A stretch of 64,000 bases of DNA from contig NZ_ALJC01000131.1 of the NCBI RefSeq assembly GCF_000282975.1, positions 41,820 to 105,819 on the forward strand, given 5' to 3'. Position 1 is the first letter of the stretch. Each line of letters begins with the position of its first letter. The translations under genes were made by a program, and so were the position numbers. Below the pieces are notes generated by a model, which did not search any database, had not been told where the DNA came from, and saw only the letters and a list, made by a program, of their open reading frames with translations. Shown in pieces: positions 1 to 9,393 of the stretch. This stretch comes from Pseudomonas psychrophila HA-4 (GTDB lineage Bacteria; Pseudomonadota; Gammaproteobacteria; Pseudomonadales; Pseudomonadaceae).

Positions 1-367
1 CCTTGATGACGCCATGCACCCGCCCCTGGAGCATTTGGCTGTACCAATTACCAAAAAACACGCCCATCCGACCTTTGGCCGGTAAATGACGCCAGTAGCG
101 CCACGCGGGAGGGTGAGCCAGCTCTTCGTCGGTCTGCTGGTCAAAAGTGCGTACTTCAATCAGACGCGGGTCCATCCACTCACTTAACAGTTTGACCGTC
201 TCGCCCTTACCCGCGCCTTCGATGCCATTAATCATCACAATGACTGCCGTGCGCTTTTGTTGCTGCAAGTCGTACTGCGCCTCAAGCAGGGCTTCACGCA
301 AGGCGGGAACTTCTTTGTCGTAAGTTTCTTTATCGATGGAATGACCGATTTCAGCAGATTCAAACAT
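1..367 (-). CDS. pap: Polyphosphate:AMP phosphotransferase, N-terminal part (runs off the left edge)
   Basis: Only the first 122 residues are present; the rest lies left of base 1. The protein starts MFESAEIGHSIDKE and carries a Walker A-like loop GIEGAGKGE at residues 48-56, followed by WMDPRLIEVRTFDQQTDEE. This is the N-terminal half typical of the PPK2-type polyphosphate:AMP phosphotransferase of Pseudomonas, a cytoplasmic enzyme that makes ADP from AMP and polyphosphate and normally has two tandem PPK2 domains. The start is set by a GGGAGC ribosome site six bases before the ATG. It is divergent from mnmC, with a 138-bp gap between them. Assignment rests on recalled similarity to the P. 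aeruginosa enzyme. Confidence 0.88.
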   Translation of the reverse strand, partial: MFESAEIGHSIDKETYDKEVPALREALLEAQYDLQQQKRTAVIVMINGIEGAGKGETVKLLSEWMDPRLIEVRTFDQQTDEELAHPPAWRYWRHLPAKGRMGVFFGNWYSQMLQGRVHGVIK

Positions 368-505
368 AGGAAGCTCCCTGGCAAGATGCGACAAGCCTAG
401 CCGATTGCGCTTTGGCTCGTCGGAACAAAGCTCAAAAACTGTCATGAATCAATCGCTCTGTGGCCGATCAGCTAGAATGGCCGCCTTGCCGTTGCCGAGC
501 TGCAC

Positions 506-2485
506 ATGACTACTGAAATGCCCAATGCCCAGATTGACTGGGATGACCAAGGTCGCCCGCACTCGCGGGTGTTTGATGACGTGTACTTTTCCGACAAGTC
601 GGGTCTCGAAGAAACACGCTATGTCTTTATCGAGCAGAACGCGTTGCGCGAACGTTTTGCCGCCCTGCCCGTTAATGGCCAACTGGTCATCGGCGAAACC
701 GGTTTTGGGACCGGGCTGAATTTTTTGTGCGCCTGGCAGTTATTTGAGCAGACGGCTCACCCTGACGCCCGCCTGCACTTCATCAGCGTTGAAAAATACC
801 CGCTGACCCGTGACGACTTGCAGCGCGCCCTCGCCCTCTGGCCCGAACTGGCGACGTGGAGCGAGCAACTGCTGGCCGCTTATTTCGCCATTCATCCGGG
901 CTTTCAACACGTGAGCTTGGCCAATGGCCGAGTGACCCTCACGTTGTTGATCGGCGACGTGCTGGAGCAATTGCCGCAACTCGACGCACGTGTCGACGCA
1001 TGGTTTCTGGACGGGTTCGCGCCAGCCAAAAACCCTGAGATGTGGACACCCCAACTGTTTGCCCAACTGGCGCGCCTTGCCGCCCCTGGATCAACCATCA
1101 GCACCTTTACCAGCACGGGCTGGGTGCGCCGGGCATTGAACGACGCGGGCTTCAAAATGCGTCGAACGCCGGGTATTGGTCACAAATGGGAAATTCTGCG
1201 TGGCAGCTTTATAGGCCTGCCAGAGCACGTACTCACTCCCACAGAAAGCAAACCCTGGTACGCCCGTCCACCCCAGATAGAAGGCGAGCGCAGAGCCTTG
1301 GTGATTGGTGGCGGATTGTCCGGCTGCGCAAGCGCCAACAGCTTGGCCAAACGCGGTTGGCACGTGTGTTTGCTGGAGCGCCATGAACGCTTAGCCAAGG
1401 AAGCGTCGGGGAACCCGCAAGGCGTGTTGTACATGAAGCTTTCGGCCCACGGCACGACATTGTCGCAACTGATTGTCAGCGGGTTCGGTTACACCCGTCG
1501 TCTGTTGGAGCAACTGCAACGCGGGCGTGACTGGGATGAGTGTGGCGTATTGCAACTAGGGTTCAATGCCAAGGAGGCTGAGCGTCAGGCGCAATTGGCA
1601 GCCGCCTTTCCACCCGCGCTGGTCCATTTGCTCGATCAGCCGCAAGCGCAAGCATTGGCGGGCGTCGAACTGGCACATGGCGGGTTGTTTTATCCCGAAG
1701 GTGGCTGGGTGCATCCCCCAGCGCTGTGCCAGTTCCAGGCCTTGCACCCAAATATTCAGGTGCTAACACACCATGACGTGCTGCAACTGCAACAGGTTGA
1801 TGGCCAATGGCAGGCCATTCAGGGCGGGCAGGTCGTGGCAAGTGCGCCCGTGGTGATTCTGGCCGGGGCAGCTGAGGTCAAACGCTTCCCGGCGACCAGC
1901 GGCTTGCCGCTCAAGCGCATCCGCGGGCAAATCACCCAACTGGTAGAAACCCAAGCCAGCGCCGCGCTAAAAACAGTGGTCTGCGCCGAAGGCTACATCG
2001 CTCCCGGACGACTCGGCGAACACACCTTGGGCGCCAGCTTTGATTTCAATAATGAAGACCTGACCACCACGCCGGCCGGGCACCAGGGCAACCTTGACTT
2101 GCTGCAAGAAATATCTCCGGCGTTGGCGCAGCAATTAGGTCAAGAGCAACTCGACCCTGAAAGCCTCAGAGGCTGGGCCGCATTCCGCTGCACCAGCCCT
2201 GATTATTTGCCGATAGTCGGGCCGCTTTCTGACCCCGAAGCGTTCGCACAGGCCTACGCGGTGCTGCGCAAAGACGCCCGCCAGGTGCCGTCAACCGAGT
2301 GCCCGTGGCTGCACGGTTTGTACGTCAACAGTGGCCACGGCTCACGTGGACTGATTACTGCGCCGCTGTCCGGTGAACTGTTGGCGGCGTGGATCAATAA
2401 CGATCCCCTGCCCTTGCCGATAGCGGTGGCCCAAGCCTGTCATCCCAATCGCTTTATGCTGCGCACACTGATCAAAGGTCTGTAG
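506..2485 (+). CDS. mnmC: Bifunctional tRNA mnm5s2U34 biosynthesis protein MnmC
   Basis: 659 residues, normal for fused MnmC. The N-terminal methyltransferase domain (about residues 1-240) has the SAM loop GETGFGTGLNFL at 63-74 and the MnmC motif DAWFLDGFAPAKNPEMW near 164-180. The C-terminal FAD oxidase domain begins with the dinucleotide loop ALVIGGGLSGCASA at about 264 and ends near SGHGSRGL. The enzyme removes the carboxymethyl group from cmnm5U34 and methylates the product, finishing the wobble uridine of certain tRNAs. It is cytoplasmic. The thiolating partner mnmA is also in this window, about 27 kb away. The 3' end overlaps the convergent toxin gene by 14 bases. Confidence 0.95.
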   Translation: MTTEMPNAQIDWDDQGRPHSRVFDDVYFSDKSGLEETRYVFIEQNALRERFAALPVNGQLVIGETGFGTGLNFLCAWQLFEQTAHPDARLHFISVEKYPLTRDDLQRALALWPELATWSEQLLAAYFAIHPGFQHVSLANGRVTLTLLIGDVLEQLPQLDARVDAWFLDGFAPAKNPEMWTPQLFAQLARLAAPGSTISTFTSTGWVRRALNDAGFKMRRTPGIGHKWEILRGSFIGLPEHVLTPTESKPWYARPPQIEGERRALVIGGGLSGCASANSLAKRGWHVCLLERHERLAKEASGNPQGVLYMKLSAHGTTLSQLIVSGFGYTRRLLEQLQRGRDWDECGVLQLGFNAKEAERQAQLAAAFPPALVHLLDQPQAQALAGVELAHGGLFYPEGGWVHPPALCQFQALHPNIQVLTHHDVLQLQQVDGQWQAIQGGQVVASAPVVILAGAAEVKRFPATSGLPLKRIRGQITQLVETQASAALKTVVCAEGYIAPGRLGEHTLGASFDFNNEDLTTTPAGHQGNLDLLQEISPALAQQLGQEQLDPESLRGWAAFRCTSPDYLPIVGPLSDPEAFAQAYAVLRKDARQVPSTECPWLHGLYVNSGHGSRGLITAPLSGELLAAWINNDPLPLPIAVAQACHPNRFMLRTLIKGL

Positions 2486-5400
2486 AGGGGGATGAAGGAG
2501 CCTTGCCTGCGCCGACCAACTCATTGGTTTTACTCAGGCACCAAGCATCTACCCTGGTATCCATCGTGTGGCGAATCCCGGTGACCCGGCTCAAATACCG
2601 AGCGCTGGACATTTCTGGCGAGCACTTCAGGAGCGTATTCAACTCGTCGTGAAAAGGCTCAGTAACGACCAGATAGTCGGCTTTGTCGCGCTCAATCAAA
2701 TACGCTCTCCAGTAATCAAGTGAACTGATAAACGTGTTCAACTCAGAGGAGTTTTCACCACTAGTAACCTGAACGAGCGCGGTGTTCAGGTCCTCTGCGG
2801 AGACTCCTGCCAAAGCATTGAACATCATGCCTTGCGGTTGGCCTAGCAGGTCCAGGGGCCTGGCTAAGCCAACTCGGTACGCCAGATGCACTTCAAGCTC
2901 ATCAGCGAAACCTGCACCGGTCGCCATCTGCAGCGTGTAGTGCTTAGAGGCGATTTTGGTGAGTTTATCCAGTCGGTACAAGCGCCTGCCCAGGTCAATT
3001 AAATCGCTGGCCTGACGCGCAGGGTCGATTGATACCCGAGCCAGCTCCATTTGTATTTCCAAGGCACTGAAACTCAAGGCCACGCTGTCGGTACAACTGC
3101 GTGGGGCCGCTGCGATGTCGATCAAATTTCTGCGCAAATCAGGATTTTCATTGGCTGCTTCTATTATTTCCCACACACGGCGACTCAGATCCTGACGCAC
3201 ACTCTGAGCATCCGCGGTGGTGGTTAATCGGCTGAGCACATTGAAGAAGTCTTCGCTATTGAGCTCAGCCTTCAGGGTATTCCACAGAAGCTCACGCCTG
3301 CTGCGCTCATGGCTGGTGATGCCTGCGGTCCAGAACTCAAAAGCGGCTGCCTCACTGAGCAGTTCTTCACTGTCAACCCCCATGGTGCTACCGCCTTGCA
3401 TGACAAAGCGCGCCAAACGCAGCCTGCTGGAGGATGACAGCGGATTGTTCGATAACGTGACATTGCGGATGATCCTGGGGGATGCCTGAAAGATATCTTC
3501 GGGAATATCGGCAATCTGGTTTTGTCGAAGGTCCGCGGCTTCCAGCATTGGCCGGCTTGCAAGGCCTTCAGGCCACTGCTGGATCCAGGTACGGCGTAAA
3601 TAGACGCGACGTAAATGGCCTAACGGATTGAGATTGAGTTCGGGGCCTAGAAAATTGTCGTTGAGATTAAGCACTTCCAGCGCGCCCAACCCCGTCAATA
3701 TTGAATGGTTTCTGGCATTCATGAACAGCTCATTTTGAGCCATGGATAAATTGCGCAAATTGACCATGCTTTCCAATTGAGACGGTAAGTTGCTTATCTG
3801 GTTATTGTCCATTTCCAGCACTTCAACGGCGCTGAAATGCTCAAGAAACCCATCCACAGTGTTCTTACAATTCATATTGTTTAGCTTGAGTACCCGAATA
3901 TGGGTGAAGTCAGCCATGACAGGCAATGCAGGAAAACTTCCAAGCCGTAAACCACTCAGGTTCAAGGTGCGGCCTTCGATACTGTCCGCCTGAGGGTAAA
4001 ACGCGGGATGTCTGCGCCAAATACGGTCGATTATTCCGGCAGCCTGATATCGATCATCAGCACGATCAACGAGCGAATGCGCCAGAGGAATTTCTGAGGG
4101 CGTGGCGTCGATCCAGAATTGCAGGCAATTGCGCAATGCCATCCTTACGCGCTTGCGCTCGCGCAATGCCTGCAAAGGCTCAACCCCGCTCTCAACCAAT
4201 ATGTCGAGATAATCCCGCACCTGGTCCTGGCTGTACTCAGGAAACAATTCACGAACACGACGCTGTAAAGCACTGGAATGCCCGCCGGCGTCCAGGCCGC
4301 ACAAGGGATAGCCGATTCGCCCGTCAGGCATCACGCTAGGTGGCTTAAAGCCTGGCTTTAACGGCTGCATCCCTAACACCTGGGCTGACTCTTGACGCGC
4401 ATTAGCCGCCTGTGCGGCGATGGCTTCGTTAAAGGCTTCACGGCCCCTCAAAGCGTCAAGCCCCATGCGTTCACGCTCCAAGGCTGTCAATGATTGAAAA
4501 ATGGCATCAGGCAGTGAGGCCGACGTTCCCGGCTCCAGGGTGTAAATCGACCCTCTTGGCTTATAGCGTAAAAAACCCTGCGCAGTTTTCACCAGCACTC
4601 GCGGGGCGATGAACACGCGATTGCCAAGACGGCGGGTGAGCGGACCTTGAAGCGAATCGGTGCGTACTTCCCACGGCACATCGGCCGGCCAACCCGGCAA
4701 GTGCTCCAAAAAGTGCAGCATTAATCGATCAGTATCCGCATTTGCCTGATCCTGTAAGTAAAACCCTTCGATAGCCCGATCCAGCCTGGCTTCGCGCAAG
4801 TAATGACGGGCTGTTTCGGCCATTTTCAGTGGGACTTTGACAGTACGTAAAACCTGGCGTTGCGCGGTATTGGCTGACTCAACCAGTGCCTGAGTCACGG
4901 CATGAGGTAAGCCGGGAAACGCCACTTCGATGGATTTGGCTTCGGGCGCGCGGGAGGCATTAAAGGCCTCGTAGAAACGCTCAAACACCGCCTTTCTGTT
5001 GTCCCGCACATAGCCTGCAAGCGTTTTAGCCAAGGCCGACGCAGGTTCCGCTGATTGCCTCAACTCATGATTCAGCAATGCTTTGCCTTCAGCACCTGGC
5101 AAAGCTGCGAGCACGGCCTCAAGTAGCTTGCCGTCATGTACGACAGCCGGAGTCAGGTTGATCTGCGAGGTTGTCGGCCACAGTGTGCTGCCGTAACGCG
5201 CCAACGTGTTGCCCGTTTCGTCTACCACCGCCAGGCATTTGCCAACGGGCCATTTCTCCAGGTAGGGCAACAGACTCATCTGCCAGTGCGCCCAGTGCGC
5301 AGCATTGTATCGGGGAGTACTCATCTGTTCGACAAGCGCCGTCAACGTCCGGTCGATTTCGAAGCGCTTGAGGGTGATTGCCAGTAAAGGGGGTGGCAAC

Positions 5401-7298
5401 AGGTTTTCCAGGTGCACGCGACGCATGACCTCCTCACTGGTATGGGTCAACTGGCGAATGTGCTCCAGGGTTCGCTCATCAAGTGTGGCCGCCGCGCCCC
5501 CCAACCTGCCCAATAAGGTCGCGCTGCCTTGCCACTCCAACGGCCGTTCATGAGCATGCTGCCAGGCTGCGTCTCCGTTATGCAGCAACGCGGGCTTAAA
5601 AGCCTGTGGTCTGCGCACGTGGGAGATGCGCCACTGCCCCAGCGCACTGTCAAACTCAACGGGGTAATGCTTTGCATCAACCGTGATGTGCTGCTTTGCA
5701 TCGTGGGTGAAAAAACCCCGCGAGTCGGCCCTGTAGAGGTGCGCGTGGGCGGTCGGGCTCTCATAGTGTTCAAGATTGCGGTTCCACAGCCGGACAGCGT
5801 CGTCCTCACGCTTTATGGTTTCAAAACCTTCGAAGTGAACCCGGGTGGCCTGACTCAAACGGCTCGCCGCTTCTTTGACTACGGCAGCGCCCACCACCAC
5901 CGCCACATTGACGGCTATATCCCTGGCGACATTCAGCAGGTGTTCTCGTGCATGATCGGTGTCGCCATGCGTCCAGTCTTCTACCCCTTCGTAAACCTCC
6001 TTGAGCATGTCACCAATAGCCACCGCAAGCATCACATCGCCCAAAACCGGAACAAACAGCGCCGCAGCATTGATCAGCAACAAGCCGACCCCTTTGTACA
6101 ACTGCCAGCGCTCTTCGCGCAGGCGCTCATCCAGCACACCGGTCGGAACCGCCAGCAGTTGAGCATCGGCAAACATGTTCTTGAGTTGAACCGCACACAA
6201 GTAATGAGCCGCGCTGTGGCTTAAAACATTTGCCGTCAAACTCAAATGCACCGGGTGCTCCTTAAGCTTTTTGACAAAAGTTGCGCGCACACTCAACGCG
6301 ATAAACCTTGAGAAAAAACTGACGTAGTCCGGATTCTGGAGACGTTGTCTCAACTCGTCTGAAAACCCCTGCAGAGAACTGAACTCAAAAAAAGGAGCCA
6401 CTGGATCATTGGGAATATAAGCAATCAGCCGGTTACCCGGATGCAGCAACAACGTATCAGATGAAAAAATCACCACCCCATCAATGACCGTATCGAGCAG
6501 ATTGATTGAACTGAGAACAACGGGCTTGCCATCGAGTCTGGCCGAGGCTGCGGACGCTGTTGGCGAAGGTACGACCAACACAGCAACAAGCGCCTTATAA
6601 GAGGTGTCGTCGATATTGTTCTTAAGGAATGCGATATGTGCATCCACCTGCATGTCATAGGTTTTCAGCAATCTGAGATTTGACTCGGTCGCCAACTGGG
6701 TCGCACTCGGGCTCGACTCCCCCGTAGCTGCCACCCCGAGAAACGTCTGTAGATACGTTTGATATTGGGCTCCCAGATCCAGCTTTCGACACACCGCCGC
6801 AAAATAATGAGGCCTGAGTGGACTCAAGTGCTCGGGATGACCGTCCAGGCGGATATGACTCCGGGCATGGAAACCATGGGCAAGGACTTCATCGGCGGAA
6901 AAATTTTGCAATGCTGCCCATAGCAATGACTTGGGCTCGTCATGCTCCAGCCGATGACGCACCGTGGTTAACAGCGTGTCATCGGTGATCAGGCGCTCAT
7001 GTACCACCGCCAATTGGTCATGGTGGATATCAAGTCGCAGCGCAAACTCACGCTTGAGCTCTGCCTCCAGCACTGCACCGCAGTACGACTCGATGCTTTG
7101 CAACTGGCTAAATTTTTTGCCGACCTGTTCATGGTAAGCGCGGCTTTGGGCCATGGCTGCATTCAGGGCATCAATAACGCCAGGGTCAGCGTCCACCAGC
7201 CATTTGGGCATGTGGCTGTAGACCAGCTCCAGAGGTTCAAGATCGCTGAGCGTGGCGTCGCGTGCATTGAGCGGGGGCCTGCCGGGAATGGGTGTCAT
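2472..7298 (-). CDS. Giant toxin-like protein: dermonecrotic-toxin-type N-terminal region, leucine-rich repeats and NEL-type E3 ubiquitin ligase domain
   Basis: 1608 residues. The long N-terminal region (about 1-1100) resembles the Pseudomonas DUF6543/dermonecrotic toxin N-terminal family. It holds two hydrophobic helices near 395-475 (GVGLLLINAAALFVPVLGDV, then DIAVNVAVVVGAAV). Residues about 1108-1300 form leucine-rich repeats (for example LEMDNNQISNLP, LNLNDNFLG, ADLRQNQIADIP). From about 1307 a helical NEL domain follows, with CTD at Cys1402 (codon 3093-3095). This corresponds to the catalytic CxD of the IpaH/SspH E3 ligases, which pass ubiquitin to host proteins. No secretion genes, chaperone or immunity gene lie next to it, so delivery is unknown. 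The start is an ATG with only a weak ribosome site. It sits between mnmC and the NAGGN operon. The NEL call is strong; the target is unknown. Confidence 0.87.
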   Translation of the reverse strand: MTPIPGRPPLNARDATLSDLEPLELVYSHMPKWLVDADPGVIDALNAAMAQSRAYHEQVGKKFSQLQSIESYCGAVLEAELKREFALRLDIHHDQLAVVHERLITDDTLLTTVRHRLEHDEPKSLLWAALQNFSADEVLAHGFHARSHIRLDGHPEHLSPLRPHYFAAVCRKLDLGAQYQTYLQTFLGVAATGESSPSATQLATESNLRLLKTYDMQVDAHIAFLKNNIDDTSYKALVAVLVVPSPTASAASARLDGKPVVLSSINLLDTVIDGVVIFSSDTLLLHPGNRLIAYIPNDPVAPFFEFSSLQGFSDELRQRLQNPDYVSFFSRFIALSVRATFVKKLKEHPVHLSLTANVLSHSAAHYLCAVQLKNMFADAQLLAVPTGVLDERLREERWQLYKGVGLLLINAAALFVPVLGDVMLAVAIGDMLKEVYEGVEDWTHGDTDHAREHLLNVARDIAVNVAVVVGAAVVKEAASRLSQATRVHFEGFETIKREDDAVRLWNRNLEHYESPTAHAHLYRADSRGFFTHDAKQHITVDAKHYPVEFDSALGQWRISHVRRPQAFKPALLHNGDAAWQHAHERPLEWQGSATLLGRLGGAAATLDERTLEHIRQLTHTSEEVMRRVHLENLLPPPLLAITLKRFEIDRTLTALVEQMSTPRYNAAHWAHWQMSLLPYLEKWPVGKCLAVVDETGNTLARYGSTLWPTTSQINLTPAVVHDGKLLEAVLAALPGAEGKALLNHELRQSAEPASALAKTLAGYVRDNRKAVFERFYEAFNASRAPEAKSIEVAFPGLPHAVTQALVESANTAQRQVLRTVKVPLKMAETARHYLREARLDRAIEGFYLQDQANADTDRLMLHFLEHLPGWPADVPWEVRTDSLQGPLTRRLGNRVFIAPRVLVKTAQGFLRYKPRGSIYTLEPGTSASLPDAIFQSLTALERERMGLDALRGREAFNEAIAAQAANARQESAQVLGMQPLKPGFKPPSVMPDGRIGYPLCGLDAGGHSSALQRRVRELFPEYSQDQVRDYLDILVESGVEPLQALRERKRVRMALRNCLQFWIDATPSEIPLAHSLVDRADDRYQAAGIIDRIWRRHPAFYPQADSIEGRTLNLSGLRLGSFPALPVMADFTHIRVLKLNNMNCKNTVDGFLEHFSAVEVLEMDNNQISNLPSQLESMVNLRNLSMAQNELFMNARNHSILTGLGALEVLNLNDNFLGPELNLNPLGHLRRVYLRRTWIQQWPEGLASRPMLEAADLRQNQIADIPEDIFQASPRIIRNVTLSNNPLSSSSRLRLARFVMQGGSTMGVDSEELLSEAAAFEFWTAGITSHERSRRELLWNTLKAELNSEDFFNVLSRLTTTADAQSVRQDLSRRVWEIIEAANENPDLRRNLIDIAAAPRSCTDSVALSFSALEIQMELARVSIDPARQASDLIDLGRRLYRLDKLTKIASKHYTLQMATGAGFADELEVHLAYRVGLARPLDLLGQPQGMMFNALAGVSAEDLNTALVQVTSGENSSELNTFISSLDYWRAYLIERDKADYLVVTEPFHDELNTLLKCSPEMSSARYLSRVTGIRHTMDTRVDAWCLSKTNELVGAGKAPSSPSTDL

Positions 7299-7617
7299 AT
7301 CAGGTCTTCTATAGGTCGATGTGGAAGCGAGCCCCTAACCTAACGCTGCGAAACCCAGCCGATGACATAGATAAATATGACCGTTGCACTCAATGACCAT
7401 CTGTAATTTTTTTTGAACAATCACGCCTTGAGTGACTCGATAAACCACGGTCATTCATCGCGGCACGTGGCTCTTTAGCTTCGTTCCGTTCGGGCTGGCG
7501 ATGCACACAATGCGGCATCGCTCTTTAAAACCGGGCCCAAGCGCTACCTGGCGCGCCGCAATCGCGCCGAGTCATACCGGTAGCAACACATGCGCAAAAA
7601 CCAAGGATTTACACACC
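7299..7617. promoter_or_regulatory. Divergent promoter region of the NEL toxin and the NAGGN operon, with nested inverted repeats
   Basis: This 319-bp gap separates two divergent genes and has no convincing ORF of its own. It holds two nested pairs of arms: ATGACCGT (7377-7384) with ACGGTCAT (7447-7454), and inside them CACTCAA (7387-7393) with TTGAGTG (7428-7434). The centre is AT-rich (a run of T at about 7407-7414). The arrangement looks like a regulator site or a looped operator, but I cannot name a factor or place a promoter with confidence. Confidence 0.45.
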
Positions 7618-9390
7618 ATGTGCGGATTAGCTGGCGAGTTACGTTTTGATCATCAACCTGCCGATTTGGCAGCCATCGAACGCATCACCCACCACCTCGC
7701 TCCACGTGGCCCCGATGCCTGGGGTTTTCATAGCCAAGGGCCGATAGCCCTAGGCCACCGGCGACTGAAGATCATGGATTTGTCCGATGGCTCGGCGCAG
7801 CCCATGATTGATAACACGTTGGGGCTTTCACTGGCCTTCAATGGGGCGATTTATAACTTCCCCGAATTAAGGACCGAACTCGAAAGCCTCGGTTATACCT
7901 TCTACTCCGACGGCGATACCGAAGTGATCCTCAAGGGTTATCACGCGTGGGGCGAAGCGCTGCTGCCCAGGCTCAATGGCATGTTTGCCTTCGCCATCTG
8001 GGAGCGCGATGCCAAGCGCCTGTTTATTGCCCGAGACCGTTTGGGCGTTAAACCGTTGTACCTGTCGCGGACCGGCGAGCGTTTGCGCTTTGCTTCAACC
8101 TTGCCCGCGCTACTCAAGGGTGGCGACATCAACCCGATGCTCGACCCGGTAGCCCTCAATCATTACCTGAACTTCCACGCCGTGGTGCCCGCGCCACGTA
8201 CTCTGGTTGCTGGGATTGAAAAACTCGCACCCGCCACGTGGTTACGCATCGACGCCAACGGTCACACCGAGCAAAAAACTTGGTGGACCCTGCCATACGG
8301 CCCAAATGCGGACGAAATGAATCTGACTCTGGAAGACTGGCGCGACCGCGTACTCGACAGCACCCGCGAAGCCGTGGCGATTCGCCAACGTGCGGCGGTG
8401 GATGTCGGTGTACTGCTTTCCGGCGGGGTAGACTCCAGCCTGCTGGTCGGCCTGCTACGCGACGTTGGCGTACACGATCTGTCGACCTTTTCGATCGGTT
8501 TTGAAGACGCAGGTGGCGAGCGCGGCGATGAATTCCAGTATTCGGACCTGATTGCCCACCATTACGGCACCCGTCATCACCAATTGCGTATTGGCGAACA
8601 CGAAATCATCGAGCAACTGCCTGCGGCCTTCCGGGCCATGAGCGAGCCGATGGTCAGCCACGATTGCATCGCGTTTTACTTGTTGTCACGTGAAGTGGCT
8701 AAACATTGCAAAGTGGTACAAAGCGGCCAGGGCGCTGACGAGCTGTTTGCCGGGTATCACTGGTACCCGCAGGTTGACGGCGCCAACGACCCATATGCCG
8801 CCTATCGCGAAGCGTTTTTTGATCGCAGTTATGCCGAATACCAAGCCACTGTTCAGCCTCAATGGCTAACCGCCAATGACGCCGCAGGCGATTTTGTGCG
8901 CGAACATTTTGCCCAGCCCGGCGCTACGGATGGCGTGGACAAGGCGCTGCGCCTGGACAGCACGGTGATGCTGGTCGATGACCCGGTCAAGCGGGTCGAC
9001 AATATGACCATGGCCTGGGGCCTTGAGGCCCGTACGCCGTTTCTTGATTACCGACTGGCTGAGCTGTCAGCGCGAATTCCGGCCCGCTTCAAACTGCCTG
9101 ATGGCGGTAAACACGTGCTCAAAGAAGCGGCACGCCTGGTAATCCCTAGCGAAGTCATCGACCGCAAAAAAGGTTACTTCCCGGTACCGGGCCTTAAGCA
9201 TCTGCAAGGCAACACCCTCAATTGGGTTCGCGACCTGTTGCTCGATCCAAGCCAGGATCGTGGACTGTTTCAACCTGCGATGCTCGACCGCTTGTTGAGC
9301 AACCCGCAAAGCCAACTGACGCCCTTGAACGGATCCAAGCTATGGCAACTGGCTGCGCTGAATCTGTGGCTGAGCGAACAAGGAATCTAA
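7618..9390 (+). CDS. asnO: N-acetylglutaminylglutamine amidotransferase (asparagine synthetase B family), NAGGN osmoprotectant synthesis
   Basis: 590 residues from the chosen ATG. The start is fixed by chemistry: class II glutamine amidotransferases need Cys as residue 2 (MCGLAGELRF), and AAGGAT lies upstream of this ATG. The open frame extends to an ATG at 7501, but that would bury the nucleophile. The glutaminase domain covers about 1-200 (RGPDAWG, NGAIYN, SDGDTE). The synthetase domain has the ATP loop LSGGVDSS at 267-274 and a later GLEARTPFLD segment. It amidates N-acetylglutaminylglutamine to NAGGN, a compatible solute. The next gene starts 3 bases after the stop, so the two are translated together. 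The family resembles AsnB, but the neighbours point to NAGGN. Confidence 0.93.
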   Translation: MCGLAGELRFDHQPADLAAIERITHHLAPRGPDAWGFHSQGPIALGHRRLKIMDLSDGSAQPMIDNTLGLSLAFNGAIYNFPELRTELESLGYTFYSDGDTEVILKGYHAWGEALLPRLNGMFAFAIWERDAKRLFIARDRLGVKPLYLSRTGERLRFASTLPALLKGGDINPMLDPVALNHYLNFHAVVPAPRTLVAGIEKLAPATWLRIDANGHTEQKTWWTLPYGPNADEMNLTLEDWRDRVLDSTREAVAIRQRAAVDVGVLLSGGVDSSLLVGLLRDVGVHDLSTFSIGFEDAGGERGDEFQYSDLIAHHYGTRHHQLRIGEHEIIEQLPAAFRAMSEPMVSHDCIAFYLLSREVAKHCKVVQSGQGADELFAGYHWYPQVDGANDPYAAYREAFFDRSYAEYQATVQPQWLTANDAAGDFVREHFAQPGATDGVDKALRLDSTVMLVDDPVKRVDNMTMAWGLEARTPFLDYRLAELSARIPARFKLPDGGKHVLKEAARLVIPSEVIDRKKGYFPVPGLKHLQGNTLNWVRDLLLDPSQDRGLFQPAMLDRLLSNPQSQLTPLNGSKLWQLAALNLWLSEQGI

Positions 9391-9393
9391 ACC

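Noticed and set aside
7501..7617. 39-codon upstream extension of the NAGGN amidotransferase
   Set aside because: It would place residues before the catalytic Cys2 and has no matching family sequence; the start is at 7618.
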